A stretch of DNA of 64,000 nt from Sphingopyxis sp. H073 (GCF_001468395.1 NZ_LNSG01000002.1:124001-188000), one strand, 5' to 3'; counted from the stretch's first letter, positions 1 through 9,144 are shown. Program-made: numbers and translations. The notes: generated by a model not told the origin, from the sequence alone.

Positions 1-2
1 CC

Positions 3-1025
3 GCAGCGCGAGCGGCTAGGGATGAAGCGAAAAGACAGCTCGCCCATGCCGTCGATCCCAATACCACCAAGCGGCAGGCTCGAATCGCTGCGATCATCAG
101 CGCGGGCAACAGTTTTTCGGCGGTCGCTGAAGAGCTGATAGCAAAGCGCGAGAAGGAAGGTGTCGCAGCCGCAACACTCGAAAAGCATCGCTGGCTTTTG
201 CGGCTGCTAGGCCCGGAGTTCGGGCGGCGGCCGGTGGCAGACATCACGCCCGCGGAATTGCTTCACGAACTCAAAAAGCAGGAACGGCGGGGGCGCTTGG
301 AGACGGCCAAGCAGGTCCGCGCTTTCGCGAGCCGCGTTTTTCGCTACGCCGCCGCTACGGCGCGAGCCGAACGCGATCCCGCACAGATGTTGCTTGGCGC
401 GCTCATCCAGCCGACCGTCAAACATTTCGCGGCAATCACCGACCCAATTGAGTTTGGCGCCCTACTCCGTGCGATCGAAGGGTATGTCGGCGATCCGGCG
501 GTGATGCATGCGCTCAGGCTAGCCCCGCATGTCTTTCAGAGGCCCGGCGAACTGCGCCAGATGGAATGGGCTGAAATCGACTTCGCGAAGGCAGTTTGGA
601 CGTTACCCGCTGCCAGGATGAAGATGCGCCAACCGCATGCGGTGCCACTGTCGCGCCAAGCACTCGCGATTCTGGAAAATATGCGTGGGCTCTCGGGCAA
701 CGGCAGATACGTGTTCCCGTCGGTACGAACACGGACTCGACCGATCAGCGACAATACCATCAATGCAGCCCTTCGTCGGCTGGGCTACTCCAAAGAGCAG
801 ATGACGGCCCACGGGTTCCGGACCTCGGCCTCCACATTGCTTAACGAGTCGGGAAGATGGAATCCCGATGCCATCGAACGTGCCCTTGCCCACATGGTCG
901 CAGGAAGCATCCGGCGCATATATAATCAGTCGGCCTATTGGGCTGAACGCCTCGAGATGGCGCAATGGTGGAGTGATTATTTGTGTCAGCTACGTGATGG
1001 AAGCAATGTAGCCATCCCTCGCTAG
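3..1025 (+). CDS. P4-family tyrosine integrase (5' end outside window)
   Basis: Site-specific tyrosine recombinase that would integrate and excise the island. The frame is open from the window edge, so the N-terminal DUF4102-like arm is cut off; the visible part begins within the linker typical of this family (residues DEAKRQLAHAVDPNTTKR). The catalytic domain follows: box I arginine in QRPGELRQMEW, box II in HGFRTSASTLL (HxxR), the second histidine in ALAHM, and the tyrosine nucleophile in IRRIYNQSAYW. The end of the protein (MAQWWSDYL) also fits P4-like integrases. The gene points into the island, so its attachment site should lie to the left. The RBS and start cannot be seen. Confidence 0.93.
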   Translation, partial: AARAARDEAKRQLAHAVDPNTTKRQARIAAIISAGNSFSAVAEELIAKREKEGVAAATLEKHRWLLRLLGPEFGRRPVADITPAELLHELKKQERRGRLETAKQVRAFASRVFRYAAATARAERDPAQMLLGALIQPTVKHFAAITDPIEFGALLRAIEGYVGDPAVMHALRLAPHVFQRPGELRQMEWAEIDFAKAVWTLPAARMKMRQPHAVPLSRQALAILENMRGLSGNGRYVFPSVRTRTRPISDNTINAALRRLGYSKEQMTAHGFRTSASTLLNESGRWNPDAIERALAHMVAGSIRRIYNQSAYWAERLEMAQWWSDYLCQLRDGSNVAIPR

Positions 1026-1031
1026 GAGAAG

Positions 1032-1886
1032 ATGGTGGAGGAACGAACGGAAGTTTTGCCGCTCCGCAGGGTTGCAGCCCGCTTCATCAACACCGATGAG
1101 CAGAGCGGCCTTGCCGAGCTTGACCGCATCACGGCGGGTGCCTCGCGCGGCATCCAGAAACGATACTGGCTCTGGTCCACCTCATTTGCGGCCACCGCTT
1201 TCGCGACAACCGTTACACTTCTTCCTGGGCTCGCCCTCACTTTCGATGAGGCGCCCGGCGCCGATGCAGTCAGGCTGATTGGATTGGGCTGTTCTGGATT
1301 GATGATCGCGGTTGGCGCATCCTGGCGCGTGTTTCAATACGGCGGGATGCAGGCATCTACGCCGCAGAATCCTGTCTATGCGGACCCGGGAGACTCTGCC
1401 GTCCGCAATCTGGAACGACTGTTCGCCATCCTTCAACTCGAAACGTCGCCGCGCGCCTTTTACCTCAACCGAAATGGCGCGCGCCGCTACGTTGACCATC
1501 GCTATTTCTTCGGAAAGCTTCGCGCCGCCCATGTGGCCAAAAGCAGCACGATCCGCAACGCGCTCTTCGGCCCTGCGGGCCTCTGGTTCGACCGCGAACT
1601 GTTCCTTGAGGCGGACGTCGACAAACTGATCGCTGACGCCAAGGCCAAACCGAGTCGCAAGGGGGCGCCGAAGCAGTACGATCATACCAATGCAATCATC
1701 GCGCTGATTGATCACCCTAAGGTGCGGGCGCTCGACATATCGAAGAAGCGCGGCAATCAGAGGGAAATCATCGAGCTTCTCGAAGATTGGTATCGCAGCA
1801 GGCGCTTAAAGGTGCCCAGCGAGACGCAGCTGGCGCCTTACGCAAACCAAATTCTGGAGACGATCGCGAAAAATCGTTCGTCTTAA
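1032..1886 (+). CDS. Hypothetical two-helix membrane protein
   Basis: Unknown function. The ATG at 1032 has a good ribosome site (AGGAGA, 1025-1030) and begins 6 bases after the integrase stop, so the two are probably co-transcribed. Residues about 45-70 and 80-97 are hydrophobic and predict two membrane helices joined by a short loop. The remaining 185 or so residues are basic, hydrophilic and presumably cytoplasmic (for example KAKPSRKGAPKQYD and a C-terminal SRRLKVPSETQLAP stretch). No catalytic motif was recognised. Cargo genes beside integrases are often strain-specific, so no role is proposed. Confidence 0.75.
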   Translation: MVEERTEVLPLRRVAARFINTDEQSGLAELDRITAGASRGIQKRYWLWSTSFAATAFATTVTLLPGLALTFDEAPGADAVRLIGLGCSGLMIAVGASWRVFQYGGMQASTPQNPVYADPGDSAVRNLERLFAILQLETSPRAFYLNRNGARRYVDHRYFFGKLRAAHVAKSSTIRNALFGPAGLWFDRELFLEADVDKLIADAKAKPSRKGAPKQYDHTNAIIALIDHPKVRALDISKKRGNQREIIELLEDWYRSRRLKVPSETQLAPYANQILETIAKNRSS

Positions 1887-1895
1887 TCGAACCCT

Positions 1896-1953
1896 GAATT
1901 ACCGGGGAACCACGCATTTGCGTGGTTTCCGGATTGGGGAATTACCGGGGAAC
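1896..1953. repeat. 15-bp direct repeat flanking a perfect 8-bp hairpin
   Basis: The 15-mer GAATTACCGGGGAAC occurs at 1896-1910 and again at 1939-1953. Between them, overlapping the first copy, is a perfect inverted repeat AACCACGC/GCGTGGTT (1908-1915 and 1920-1927) with a 4-base loop. It lies between the integrase operon and the AlpA-like gene. It could be a terminator without a T-tract, or accessory binding sites for the integrase or the excisionase-like protein. The arrangement is directly visible; the role is a guess. Confidence 0.6.
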
Positions 1954-2063
1954 AGCCACGAACGGTGGATTCCCAGTACACCCGCATGCCGTTGGAACTG
2001 CCGGCGATTAGCTGCAAATGATCCTGTCGCCCGCCGCATCGCGGCACTCCAACGGAGGCGACA

Positions 2064-2231
2064 ATGGATGAACTCGCATACTCGATTAACCGCACGGCGA
2101 AGGCGCTCGGCGTCGGTCGCAGCACGATCTACAAGCTCATCAAGACCGGACAGGTCGATGCCCTCAAGATCGGAACGCGGACGCTGATCACCACCGCGTC
2201 GATCAGACGGCTGACTCAGACTCAGGCCTGA
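2064..2231 (+). CDS. Small AlpA/excisionase-like HTH protein (55 aa)
   Basis: A 55-residue protein that is essentially one winged helix-turn-helix of the MerR/AlpA (HTH_17) type: AKALGVGRSTIYKLIKTGQV followed by a short wing (ALKIGTRTLIT). Such proteins bind DNA as recombination directionality factors or as activators of the integrase in P4-like islands. The ATG at 2064 has a strong ribosome site (GGAGG, 2055-2059). The position downstream of the integrase and next to a set of direct and inverted repeats fits a role in excision, but that is inferred from context. Confidence 0.85.
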   Translation: MDELAYSINRTAKALGVGRSTIYKLIKTGQVDALKIGTRTLITTASIRRLTQTQA

Positions 2232-2298
2232 TCCCACAGAGGGCGACACGTTGCCCACCAATCCACCGACGCATCCCATTTTATTGAAAGGACGCCGC

Positions 2299-2847
2299 AT
2301 GGCAATTCTGAGCAAAGCCGTCGACCGGCTCACCAATTTCTTCCGTTTTGACCACAAAGTCACCCTGCGTTTCGCCGTCGCCCGATACAACGCACCCTAT
2401 GTCACTCCGCTCATCGAGAAGCTGATCGCTGACGGTGAAGACGGAGATACCTACCGGTCGGCGCTAGCTGCGTGGAACCGGGCAGAGCGCCCGCCTCTCG
2501 CTCTCTATGACGGCGAAACCAGCTCATGCAGAATCGATGGTCCTTACCAGTGGGCGGGCAACCATGTTTTCCCGCTGGGTGGTCTCGTTCTCAGCTCCGG
2601 CGTCACAGCCCATCTCGATCCTTATCAGGCGAGCGATCTTCATTTTCAAATGCGGGCCGCGATCGAGCGGGCGATTCGAGCGTGGGTCGCCGATAATGGT
2701 TTGCGCGAATGTCCGATGACGCCGGTGGCGTTTGATCGCGAGGCTGCCGATCGCAAGGCCAAGACGATGATCGCCGCAAGGGGCGACGTCTTCGATCAGG
2801 ATCGCATGGTCGCTCCTCCTCGCGAGGAGGGTCCGGATCATGTCTGA
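2299..2847 (+). CDS. Hypothetical protein upstream of the mobilization block
   Basis: A 182-residue soluble protein without a recognised domain. The ATG at 2299 is preferred over an in-frame start at 2251 because it is preceded by GAAAGGAC at a suitable distance. The sequence is rich in aromatic and charged residues (for example WNRAERPPLALYDG and YQWAGNHVFPLGG) and has no signal peptide or membrane segment. Its place between the HTH protein and the MobF mobilization genes suggests an element-maintenance or transfer-related protein, but nothing in the sequence proves it. A 71-codon reading frame starts within its last codons (2840). Confidence 0.65.
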   Translation: MAILSKAVDRLTNFFRFDHKVTLRFAVARYNAPYVTPLIEKLIADGEDGDTYRSALAAWNRAERPPLALYDGETSSCRIDGPYQWAGNHVFPLGGLVLSSGVTAHLDPYQASDLHFQMRAAIERAIRAWVADNGLRECPMTPVAFDREAADRKAKTMIAARGDVFDQDRMVAPPREEGPDHV

Positions 2848-3054
2848 TACGGCTGTCTTCCAGGCCAGGTTGCAGGGCCGCGATGCTACGCATCGGACCC
2901 GTAATTTGGATACACACCTCACGCACGGGTGCATCCAGCTTTTCCGCCATTTTTCGCGAGTACGATTCGACTACAGGGAGTGTAGTCTGCGTCAGACCCG
3001 CGAATTTCCGGGGATTTTCGAGAGTGCTACCCGCACTCTTGCGGGGGCGGCGTG
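2848..3054. other. Candidate oriT region
   Basis: A stretch dense in small perfect inverted repeats just upstream of the accessory-coupling-relaxase gene trio: CTACA/TGTAG (2971-2985), GTCTG/CAGAC (2985-2997), AGAGTG/CACTCT (3021-3039) and the overlapping CCCGCA/TGCGGG (3030-3045). Known: in the MobF plasmid R388 the order is oriT, trwA, trwB, trwC, the same as here. Inference: this is the nicking region of the relaxase at 5300. A 71-codon frame (2840-3055) spans it and is coupled to the genes on both sides, so short translation here cannot be excluded. The nic site was not identified. Confidence 0.45.
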
Positions 3055-3426
3055 ATGAAGACTGTCCAATACACCGTCCGCGTGCCGACTGCCGTGGACA
3101 AGGCCATGCAGAAGCTCGCAGAGCAGCAGAATGTCACCCCTTACGAGATGCTCCAGCGCTGCGTGAAAGCGGGTGTCGCCGCCCAAGCGAACCCACCGAC
3201 CCAAGGCGCGAACGATCGCGAGCTGGTCGCCGAACTGGCATCGGTCAGCACCGGTGTCGCTCACGTCGAGCGAATGCTCGACCGGGTTCTGTTCACCGCC
3301 TGCGCCTCTTATTGCTATGCGCGGAGTGCGGCACTCGCCGCCGGTAAGACCGAAGAGGACATCGCTGCTGAGGTCAGCCCTGCTTATGAGCGCCAGCGCC
3401 GACTCTCGCAGGAGGCGCCATCATGA
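3055..3426 (+). CDS. Ribbon-helix-helix mobilization accessory protein (TrwA-like position)
   Basis: A 123-residue protein with an N-terminal beta strand plus helices (MKTVQYTVRVPTAVDKAMQK, then NVTPYEMLQRCVKAG), the pattern of ribbon-helix-helix DNA-binding proteins. Known: TrwA of R388 has this fold, binds oriT and stimulates relaxase and coupling protein. The ATG at 3055 is chosen over a GTG one codon earlier; the ribosome site is weak. Its end overlaps the coupling-protein gene by 4 bases (ATGA), so the genes are translationally coupled. The fold is judged by eye; the functional assignment rests mainly on gene order. Confidence 0.65.
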   Translation: MKTVQYTVRVPTAVDKAMQKLAEQQNVTPYEMLQRCVKAGVAAQANPPTQGANDRELVAELASVSTGVAHVERMLDRVLFTACASYCYARSAALAAGKTEEDIAAEVSPAYERQRRLSQEAPS

Positions 3427-5300
3427 GCCAGCATCAGGATCGCCGGATTCACGCTGACGCGCTGCGGCGGCATTATCGATTCAGCCAGGCAAAACGCTTC
3501 AAGCGCCAAGCCGTGATCATGATGGCGTCAGTCGCGCTCGGCGGCCTGATCGTACCTCACATGATGCTGCCCCCACGGACGATGCAAGCGACCGGCACCT
3601 ATTATCTCGCGAAGGCCAAGACCTGGTTCGCGAGCGGCACGACCGCGGAACCCGGCATCATTGTCGACTATGGTGGCGAGAGGTATGAGGCGTCGGCTCG
3701 CATCGTCGCGGCGCATCCCTATTTTCAGGACTCGGCGGCAGCGACGACGTCGATGATCGTGCGGGGTTTCTGGCTCGGCTTTGGCGGATGGTTGTCGGGC
3801 CTGATCCTTTTCCGGCAAGCGATGGCACGGCGCCGCGAGCTTACGCTCCGAGACCGTTTCATCGCCGGCACGCTCGTCACGACCGAGGAGCGCATCGCCA
3901 AGCTGGCCCGCCGCGAGGCGGGCGAACGCGCACTAGCGATCGGCGCGGTCCCGATCCCGACCCGGCTGGAGACCCGGCACGTGGCGATGATCGGGACGAC
4001 CGGCAGCGGCAAGACCACCGTGCTTAGGCAAATGCTCGATGGCATCGAGGCACGCGGGGAAGCGGCTTTGGTCTATGACACGAGCGGCGAGTTCATCGCG
4101 CATTACTATCGGCCCGAGCGCGGTGATATCATCCTCAATCCGTTCGACGCCCGCTGCGCCTATTGGTCGCCGTTCGCCGAGATTGCGCATCCGGCCGATG
4201 CTGACCGGATCGCGAACCAGCTCATCACCGAGACCGGGCAGCATGATCGCGACGTCTGGCTCGAGACGAGCCGCATCCTCGTGGCCAACATGATTCGGGC
4301 GCTTTGGCGCGAGGACAAGGGCACATTGCCCGATCTGCTCGATGCGCTTCAGGTGCGAACGAAGGATGACCTCAAACAGTGGCTTGGCAACAGCTCGTCG
4401 GCGCGGACCTTCGCCGACGACGCCGACCGCGCCACAGGGAGCGTGCTCTTCATGCTCGCCAAGGCCTCGAACCTGATTCAGTTCCTCCGGATGCAGGAGG
4501 GCGATGAGGCCCCGTTCGCGTTCCGCGACTTTATCTCCGGGCTCGACAAGCATGACGGCCGCAAGCCCTGGATCTTCGTGCCGCGCAAGGAGGACTATTT
4601 CGAAGCCTCGAAGCCGCTGCTCGCGTGCTGGCTGGAGTGTGCGGCAAGCGCGGTGCTCGGATTGTCGCCGTCGGCGAACCGCCGGGTCTGGTTCGTGCTC
4701 GATGAGCTGGCCGACCTTCCCCGGGTCGACAATCTTACGCGATTGCTCCCGGAAGGGCGGAAGTTTGGGGCCGCGGTTGTTCTAACTTTTCAGGCGGTAG
4801 GTCAGATGCACCATCGCTACGGGCCTCAGCTCGCCGAATCGATGCTGGGCTGTTGCAACACCAAGCTGTTCCTCCAGCTCACCGACAGCGAAACACGGCA
4901 GTGGTCCAGTAAGACAATCGGCACATGCGACGTCGAGGTTCCGACCATGACCGACGCCTTGGCCCACGGCGACGACAAGGCGCGCACGACGCTTGGTCGG
5001 CAACGCGAGACGCGGCCCGCAGTATTGGAGAGCGAATTCCGACTGCCCAAGCATGAGGGCTATCTGCTTTTCCCCGACGGCTTGCCCGTTGCGCGCATCA
5101 AACTCTCTGCAGATCATATCGCCCGTCGTGGCGAACCGCGACAGCCTGGCTTTGTCGAAGGCGACCCGAAGAATAGTCTGTGGCAGCGTTCGGTCGAGGC
5201 GCCGCCGCCCACTCCGCCGAAACTTGCTCCGCCGCCAGCGCCTTCGACGCCAGCACCACCGTCTCCTCCGACACCGCCTACGGGTAACGGGCCTGTCTAA
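3423..5300 (+). CDS. Type IV coupling protein (TrwB/TraD family)
   Basis: Membrane-anchored hexameric ATPase that passes the relaxase-DNA complex to a type IV secretion channel. At 625 residues it has the family layout: two N-terminal membrane segments (about residues 32-50 and 112-130), Walker A GTTGSGKT at 191-198, Walker B VWFVLDELADLP near 420-432, and the TraD-type phrase TFQAVGQMHHRYG after it. The last 40 or so residues are very rich in proline and alanine, probably a flexible tail. It overlaps the preceding gene by 4 bases and the relaxase gene by one, giving a tight three-gene operon. No other secretion gene is in the window. Confidence 0.93.
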   Translation: MSQHQDRRIHADALRRHYRFSQAKRFKRQAVIMMASVALGGLIVPHMMLPPRTMQATGTYYLAKAKTWFASGTTAEPGIIVDYGGERYEASARIVAAHPYFQDSAAATTSMIVRGFWLGFGGWLSGLILFRQAMARRRELTLRDRFIAGTLVTTEERIAKLARREAGERALAIGAVPIPTRLETRHVAMIGTTGSGKTTVLRQMLDGIEARGEAALVYDTSGEFIAHYYRPERGDIILNPFDARCAYWSPFAEIAHPADADRIANQLITETGQHDRDVWLETSRILVANMIRALWREDKGTLPDLLDALQVRTKDDLKQWLGNSSSARTFADDADRATGSVLFMLAKASNLIQFLRMQEGDEAPFAFRDFISGLDKHDGRKPWIFVPRKEDYFEASKPLLACWLECAASAVLGLSPSANRRVWFVLDELADLPRVDNLTRLLPEGRKFGAAVVLTFQAVGQMHHRYGPQLAESMLGCCNTKLFLQLTDSETRQWSSKTIGTCDVEVPTMTDALAHGDDKARTTLGRQRETRPAVLESEFRLPKHEGYLLFPDGLPVARIKLSADHIARRGEPRQPGFVEGDPKNSLWQRSVEAPPPTPPKLAPPPAPSTPAPPSPPTPPTGNGPV

Positions 5301-8083
5301 TGGTCGCGTCGGTATCCGCCCTCACCAGCTCGGCGCAGGCCAGCAGCTACTATGAGGCCGACGACTATTACGCCGATGGCGGACTGTCGCCGTCGGAGTG
5401 GAGCGGGAAAGGAGCGGAGGAGCTTGGCCTCGCCGGGGACGTCGACCGCGACCAATTTCGCGAACTTCTCGACGGCAAGATCGGCGACCAACAACTCGGC
5501 ACCTTCCGCGACAGGCAGCTTGAGCACCGTCCCGGCTGGGACGTGACCTTGAGCGCGCCTAAGTCGGTGTCGATCATGGCCGAGGTTGCCGGCGACCGAC
5601 GGTTAATCGCCGCCCACGGCGAGGCGGTGAAGACGGCGCTCGCCCATGTCGAAACCCATATGGCCGCGACCCGCGTCCGGCATGGCGACGCCGTCGCTCG
5701 GGAGGCGACCGGTAACCTCATAATCGCGAGCTTCCAGCACGGGACCAGCCGGGCGCAAGACCCGCAGCTTCATACCCACAACGTCATCATGAACGCGACG
5801 CACGGCGAGGACGGATCGTGGCGCAGCCTCGAACCGCGCGCGATCTATCAGCTTCAGAAGCAGATCGGCGCAATTTACCGCCAGGAGCTGGCCTTGAAGG
5901 TCCGCGAACTCGGTTATGAGATCGAGACGGCCAAGGAGTCGATGTTCGAGATCAAGGGTGTCTCGGCTGACGTCATGGCGGCGTTCAGCACCCGCAGCGC
6001 CGAGATCGAAGCGGCGCTCGGCGAGCGGGGGACGTCGCGTGAGGCCGCCAGCGCCGCGGAGAAGCAGGTCGCGGCGCTCGACACGCGGCAGGCTAAGGTT
6101 GCGGCCGATCAGGCATCCTTGGTCGCCGACTGGCGCAAGACCGCCGACCGCGCTGGATTCAATTCCGAAGCGCGGCTCGCGCTGGTTCGCGAGGCGAAAT
6201 CCAATGCGGTCGGCGCGACTGGGTTAGCGGAGCAGGCGAGTGCGGCCGAGCGCGCGGTGGCGCATGCCGCCGACAAGCTCGGCGAACGGCAGTCGGTCTT
6301 TTCGGTCGCCGCGTTGCACGAGGAAGCGGGTCGTGTGGGACTAGGGAAGGTCAGCTATGCCCAGATCGCAGCGGCGATTGAGACCGCAGGCGCACGCGGT
6401 GAGCTGGTTGACCGCACCTTCCTGGACCGACGCGGTGCGGAGTTTGCCGGGCTCACCACGCATCAGAATATCGAAGCAGAAATGCGCTTGCTCCGGATCG
6501 AAGCGGAAGGTCGCGGCGCGTTTACCCCAATCGCGTCGCCGCTAGCGACAGCAAAGGCGGTCGCGGTCGCATCACGTCAGGCCGAGCGTGACGGTTTTGC
6601 GTGGAATGCCGATCAGCGCGCGGCGACCGAACAACTTCTGACCAGCCGAAACCGGATCACCGCGGTGCAGGGCTATGCAGGGACCGCGAAGACGACGACG
6701 GTCCTCGCGACCTTTGCCCGGGAGGCGGAAGCGCGCGGGGTGTCGGTCGTTGCGCTCGCGCCGACCGCATCGGCGGCGATGGTGCTCGGCGAGGCGTTGG
6801 GGACGCGCGGCGACACTGTCGCGCGACATATGCTGTCGCCCTTACCTTCCGCGTCCGGCCAACCTGCCGCGTGGATTGTCGACGAGGCTTCGCTGCTCTC
6901 CGCGCGCGACACCGCGCGCCTCTTCGATCTCGCCGAGCAGCATAATGCCCGCGTCGTCCTGGTCGGCGACGTGAAACAGCTCGGATCGGTCGAAGCCGGC
7001 GCGGCTTTCGCGCAGCTCCAGACTGCGGGCATGGAAACCGCCAAGCTCGCCGAGATCGTCCGGCAGACAAATAGCGCGACCAAGGACGCGGTTTTGGCGT
7101 CTATCGAGGGCGACGCAAAGAAGGCGCTGTCGGCACTCGATCGCGGTGGCGGCGCGATCATAGAGGGTACTGATCGCGCCGACCGCTTCGCTGCGATTGC
7201 CGATCGCTATGCGGGGCTCGACAAGGCCAGCCGCGCTCGCACGCTCGTCATCGAACCTTCGCGCGAAGGCCGCGACGCATTAACTGCGGATATTCGTCAG
7301 GCACTCCGTCGATCGGGCGCGCTCAGCGGACCGGCCGTCATAGTGGAAAGCCTGGTCAACAAAGGCCTCACTCGCGCCGAGGCTCGCGATCCGCTGAGCT
7401 ATGACAAGGGCGATGTCATTCGCTTTTCGCAAGATTACGCCGACAAGGGTGTCACGCGCGGTGAGGCTTTCCGTGTCGAAAGCGTCGATCCGGCCAAGGC
7501 TGCGGTCGCTCTGCGATCAGAAGACGGCCGCGATGTGGATTGGCGGCTGCGCCAATGGGGCGCTGGCAAGGTGCAAGTGTTCGAGGCGCAGCGGCTGGAA
7601 CTCAGAGCCGGAGACAGCATCCGGTTCACGCGCAACGACCGCGAGGCCGGGCGGGTAAATGGCGCGCGTGTGGAGGTGACGGCGGTCAATGCCGATACCA
7701 GGACCGCCACCATTCGGGGGGCGCGTGGGCAGGTCCAGACGTTGCGGTTCGATACGGCTCGTGACCGACATATCGCGCACGGCTATGTTGATACAGCCTT
7801 TGCCGCCCAAGGCCGGACGGCCGATCATGTGATCATTCATGCCGACAGCCGGGCCACCAATCTGGTCGACCAGAAAAGCTTCTATGTCGGGATCTCGCGT
7901 GCGAAGCAGTCGGCGACGATATTCACCAACGATCGCGCGAAGCTCGTCTCCGCGATCAACGAGCGTGCCGGCACGGTCCAGACCGCGATCGCGCATGCTG
8001 CAATCGCCCAGCCCCTTGCCGCGAAGGCGAGCGCATCCGGATTGGCGAAAACTCTGTCTTCCCGTTTTGGTGCCGGGCTTTAG
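5300..8083 (+). CDS. MobF conjugative relaxase-helicase (TrwC/TraI family)
   Basis: Nicks the transferred strand at oriT and unwinds it. The N-terminal relaxase domain (about 1-300) has paired tyrosines in SSYYEADDYYADGG (Y17/Y18 and Y23/Y24) and the metal-binding three-histidine motif ending in PQLHTHNVIMN (H158, H160). The C-terminal half is a RecD-like SF1 helicase with a Walker A variant GYAGTAKTTT (from residue 458), Walker B AAWIVDEASLL, and a late motif HGYVDTAFAAQGRTADHV. At 927 residues it is close to TrwC length, so it looks intact. The ATG overlaps the stop of the coupling-protein gene. Confidence 0.94.
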   Translation: MVASVSALTSSAQASSYYEADDYYADGGLSPSEWSGKGAEELGLAGDVDRDQFRELLDGKIGDQQLGTFRDRQLEHRPGWDVTLSAPKSVSIMAEVAGDRRLIAAHGEAVKTALAHVETHMAATRVRHGDAVAREATGNLIIASFQHGTSRAQDPQLHTHNVIMNATHGEDGSWRSLEPRAIYQLQKQIGAIYRQELALKVRELGYEIETAKESMFEIKGVSADVMAAFSTRSAEIEAALGERGTSREAASAAEKQVAALDTRQAKVAADQASLVADWRKTADRAGFNSEARLALVREAKSNAVGATGLAEQASAAERAVAHAADKLGERQSVFSVAALHEEAGRVGLGKVSYAQIAAAIETAGARGELVDRTFLDRRGAEFAGLTTHQNIEAEMRLLRIEAEGRGAFTPIASPLATAKAVAVASRQAERDGFAWNADQRAATEQLLTSRNRITAVQGYAGTAKTTTVLATFAREAEARGVSVVALAPTASAAMVLGEALGTRGDTVARHMLSPLPSASGQPAAWIVDEASLLSARDTARLFDLAEQHNARVVLVGDVKQLGSVEAGAAFAQLQTAGMETAKLAEIVRQTNSATKDAVLASIEGDAKKALSALDRGGGAIIEGTDRADRFAAIADRYAGLDKASRARTLVIEPSREGRDALTADIRQALRRSGALSGPAVIVESLVNKGLTRAEARDPLSYDKGDVIRFSQDYADKGVTRGEAFRVESVDPAKAAVALRSEDGRDVDWRLRQWGAGKVQVFEAQRLELRAGDSIRFTRNDREAGRVNGARVEVTAVNADTRTATIRGARGQVQTLRFDTARDRHIAHGYVDTAFAAQGRTADHVIIHADSRATNLVDQKSFYVGISRAKQSATIFTNDRAKLVSAINERAGTVQTAIAHAAIAQPLAAKASASGLAKTLSSRFGAGL

Positions 8084-8124
8084 CCCTTGCCAAATCCCGC
8101 AATGTTCCCGAAGATTCTTGCGAC

Positions 8125-9045
8125 ATGCGCACCGACCTCGATCATCTTCCTGCCGCCAAGCAGCGCGAGCTTGAACGCGTCGTCGAGACCATCTTCGACG
8201 AGTTTCGCGGCGCCACGGAGAATGCGACCGGGCCGCGCAAAGGCGCGCGTATCCTCAAGATCATATTGTTTGGCAGCCATGCCCGCGGCGATTGGGTCGA
8301 CGCGCCCTTGTCGGCGAACCAGTATAAATCTGACTACGACATTCTCATAATCGTCAGTCAGAAGGAGCTCACCGACCGCGCTGCTTATTGGGCGAAGGCC
8401 GAGGAACGGCTGATCCGCGCCTACACGATCGAAAAGACGCTGCACACGCCGGTCAACTTCATCGTCCACAGCTTGCATGAGGTGAACGACGGGCTTTCGC
8501 ATGGCCGCGTTTTCTTCATGGAAGTCGCGAAAGACGGAACTGCGCTTTACGAAGCGGATGATAGCGAACTGGCTGCCCCAAAGCCGAAATCGCCGAGCCA
8601 AGCGTTCGCCGCGGCCAAGGACTATTTTGAGGAGTACATGCCGGCCGCGCAGTATTCGCTCGAACGCGCTCGGACCAGCGTCGGTGACAATCAGCTAAAA
8701 TACGCTGCCTTTGACCTTCATCAGGCGACAGAACGACTTTATCAGGGCCTTCTGCTCACGCTGACGTTCTACACGCCCTACAATCACAACATTGCGTTCC
8801 TGCGTTCGCTCGCCGAAGGTTTGGACCGCCGACTTTACGGCATCTGGCCGGAGGACAGTCATCGCGAACGGGCGATGTTTCAGAAGTTGAAGGAAGCTTA
8901 CACCAAGGCGCGGTATTCCAAACATTACAAGATTAGCGAGGAAGAGCTGTCCTGGCTTGGCGAGCGTGTCGAGGAACTCGGCCGCGTCGTGCATCAGGTC
9001 TGCTCCGACAAGATCGCCGAGTTAGAGGCGGCGGCGCGCAAGTAG
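8125..9045 (+). CDS. Nucleotidyltransferase-HEPN fusion protein
   Basis: A 306-residue protein joining two domains that in many toxin-antitoxin systems are separate genes. Residues about 1-150 form a Pol-beta-like minimal nucleotidyltransferase with GSHARGDW (50-57) and the metal-binding SDYDI (69-73). Residues about 165-300 form a helical HEPN domain with AAFDLHQATERLYQGLLL and ARYSKHYKI; the classic RNase motif Rx4-6H is only partly recognisable there (R-x3-H). Known: such MNT domains can AMPylate or adenylate HEPN toxins. Inference: a single-chain version of this pair. It lies 41 bases after the relaxase gene. Confidence 0.85.
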   Translation: MRTDLDHLPAAKQRELERVVETIFDEFRGATENATGPRKGARILKIILFGSHARGDWVDAPLSANQYKSDYDILIIVSQKELTDRAAYWAKAEERLIRAYTIEKTLHTPVNFIVHSLHEVNDGLSHGRVFFMEVAKDGTALYEADDSELAAPKPKSPSQAFAAAKDYFEEYMPAAQYSLERARTSVGDNQLKYAAFDLHQATERLYQGLLLTLTFYTPYNHNIAFLRSLAEGLDRRLYGIWPEDSHRERAMFQKLKEAYTKARYSKHYKISEEELSWLGERVEELGRVVHQVCSDKIAELEAAARK

Positions 9046-9082
9046 GCGCTGGCATCCGGCGACTTGCCGGGAATCCCGGATT

Positions 9083-9144
9083 CTGGCATAATCCACCTTA
9101 CGGAATGGAATGACTGGCGGCCATTCCGGGGATAATCCTGCCAG
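9083..9144. repeat. Nested inverted repeats in an intergenic stretch
   Basis: Between the two nucleotidyltransferase genes, CTGGCA (9083-9088) pairs with TGCCAG (9139-9144), and inside it GGAATGG (9102-9108) pairs with CCATTCC (9121-9127). Together they could form a long interrupted hairpin. No T-tract follows. It may be a terminator, an RNA element or an operator for the downstream operon; nothing allows a choice. The rest of 9046-9264 shows no gene. Confidence 0.4.
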
